DNA from: Glomus cerebriforme
Lineage: Eukaryota > Glomeromycota > Glomeromycetes > Glomerales > Glomeraceae
Reading direction: 5' to 3'
DNA: 17,255 bases
Assembly (NCBI GenBank): GCA_003550305.1
Contig: QKYT01001194.1
Coordinates: forward strand, 4,673 to 21,927
Within the stretch, counting starts at the first letter, position 1. The number at the start of each line of letters is the position of its first letter. Made by a program: the position numbers and the translations under genes. Below the pieces are notes generated by a model. The model was not told the origin of the DNA, did not search any database, and saw only the letters and a list, made by a program, of their open reading frames with translations. This document shows positions 17,183-17,255 of the stretch, piece after piece.

Positions 17183-17255
17183 ATGTCAGATGAAGAAAAT
17201 CATAATGAAACTGAGTTAGATAGCTTGCCAAAAGAGAGAAATTTTGGTGGTAGAC
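17183..17255 (+). CDS. N-terminus of an acidic protein, gene runs off the window
   Basis: ATG at 17183 opens a frame that is uninterrupted to the window end: 24 codons plus one base. It begins MSDEENHNETELDSL and continues PKERNFGGR. The context after an AT-rich leader (TTCATTAAAATATG) is that of a plausible start. An acidic N-terminus followed by a FGGR-type motif is seen ahead of BED zinc fingers in fungal hAT-like proteins, but the diagnostic cysteines would lie outside the window, so this identity is a guess. Incomplete at its 3' end. Confidence 0.5.
   Translation, partial: MSDEENHNETELDSLPKERNFGGR

Overview
The window is nuclear DNA of a fungus, most likely an arbuscular-mycorrhizal fungus of the Rhizophagus irregularis type. 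It is very AT-rich. Its genes carry short (about 65-116 bp) GT-AG introns. It combines three gene classes that are known to be expanded in that lineage: TKL-type protein kinases, Sel1 repeats and kelch repeats. Decayed mobile-type genes (HNH, C2H2 zinc finger) and dispersed palindromic repeats lie between them. The species is an inference from family content; no rRNA or tRNA gene was seen.

Layout. 1-1300 holds no convincing gene but contains two unusual repeat arrays: a 21-24 bp tandem array that folds back on itself (1-158) and a degenerate series of small hairpins (351-640). 1310-1634 is a broken acidic/Gly-Tyr-rich reading frame. 2148-2484 has an 85-bp-spaced duplication leading into a short ORF. 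2747-3576 (minus) is a decayed gene for a double HNH/NUMOD-like homing-endonuclease-type protein. 3577-4710 is very AT-rich and empty. 4711-6438 (minus) is an apparently intact six-exon kelch gene encoding a predicted secreted-topology, single-pass membrane protein. 6600-8100 is intergenic with GC-rich hairpins, telomere-like CCTAA motifs and a bracketing inverted repeat. 8147-9083 (plus) is a C2H2 zinc-finger pseudogene with three visible lesions. It ends tail-to-tail against a damaged minus-strand gene remnant (9074-9749), and the pair is flanked by inverted copies of a roughly 100 bp non-coding segment. 10379-13693 (plus) is the best gene: five exons encoding a 993-residue kinase plus about 14 Sel1 repeats. 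13694-17182 is largely intergenic, with a few doubtful small ORFs and a 9-bp-repeat/palindrome element near 16.9 kb. At 17183 a new plus-strand gene starts and runs off the end.

Function. The kinase-Sel1 protein (cytosolic signalling/scaffold) and the kelch membrane protein (extracellular propeller, basic cytosolic tail) are the only two genes that look intact. Neither proximity nor orientation shows that they work together. The rest reads as mobile-element and gene-family debris. All exon models were built by eye from reading frames and GT/AG sites.
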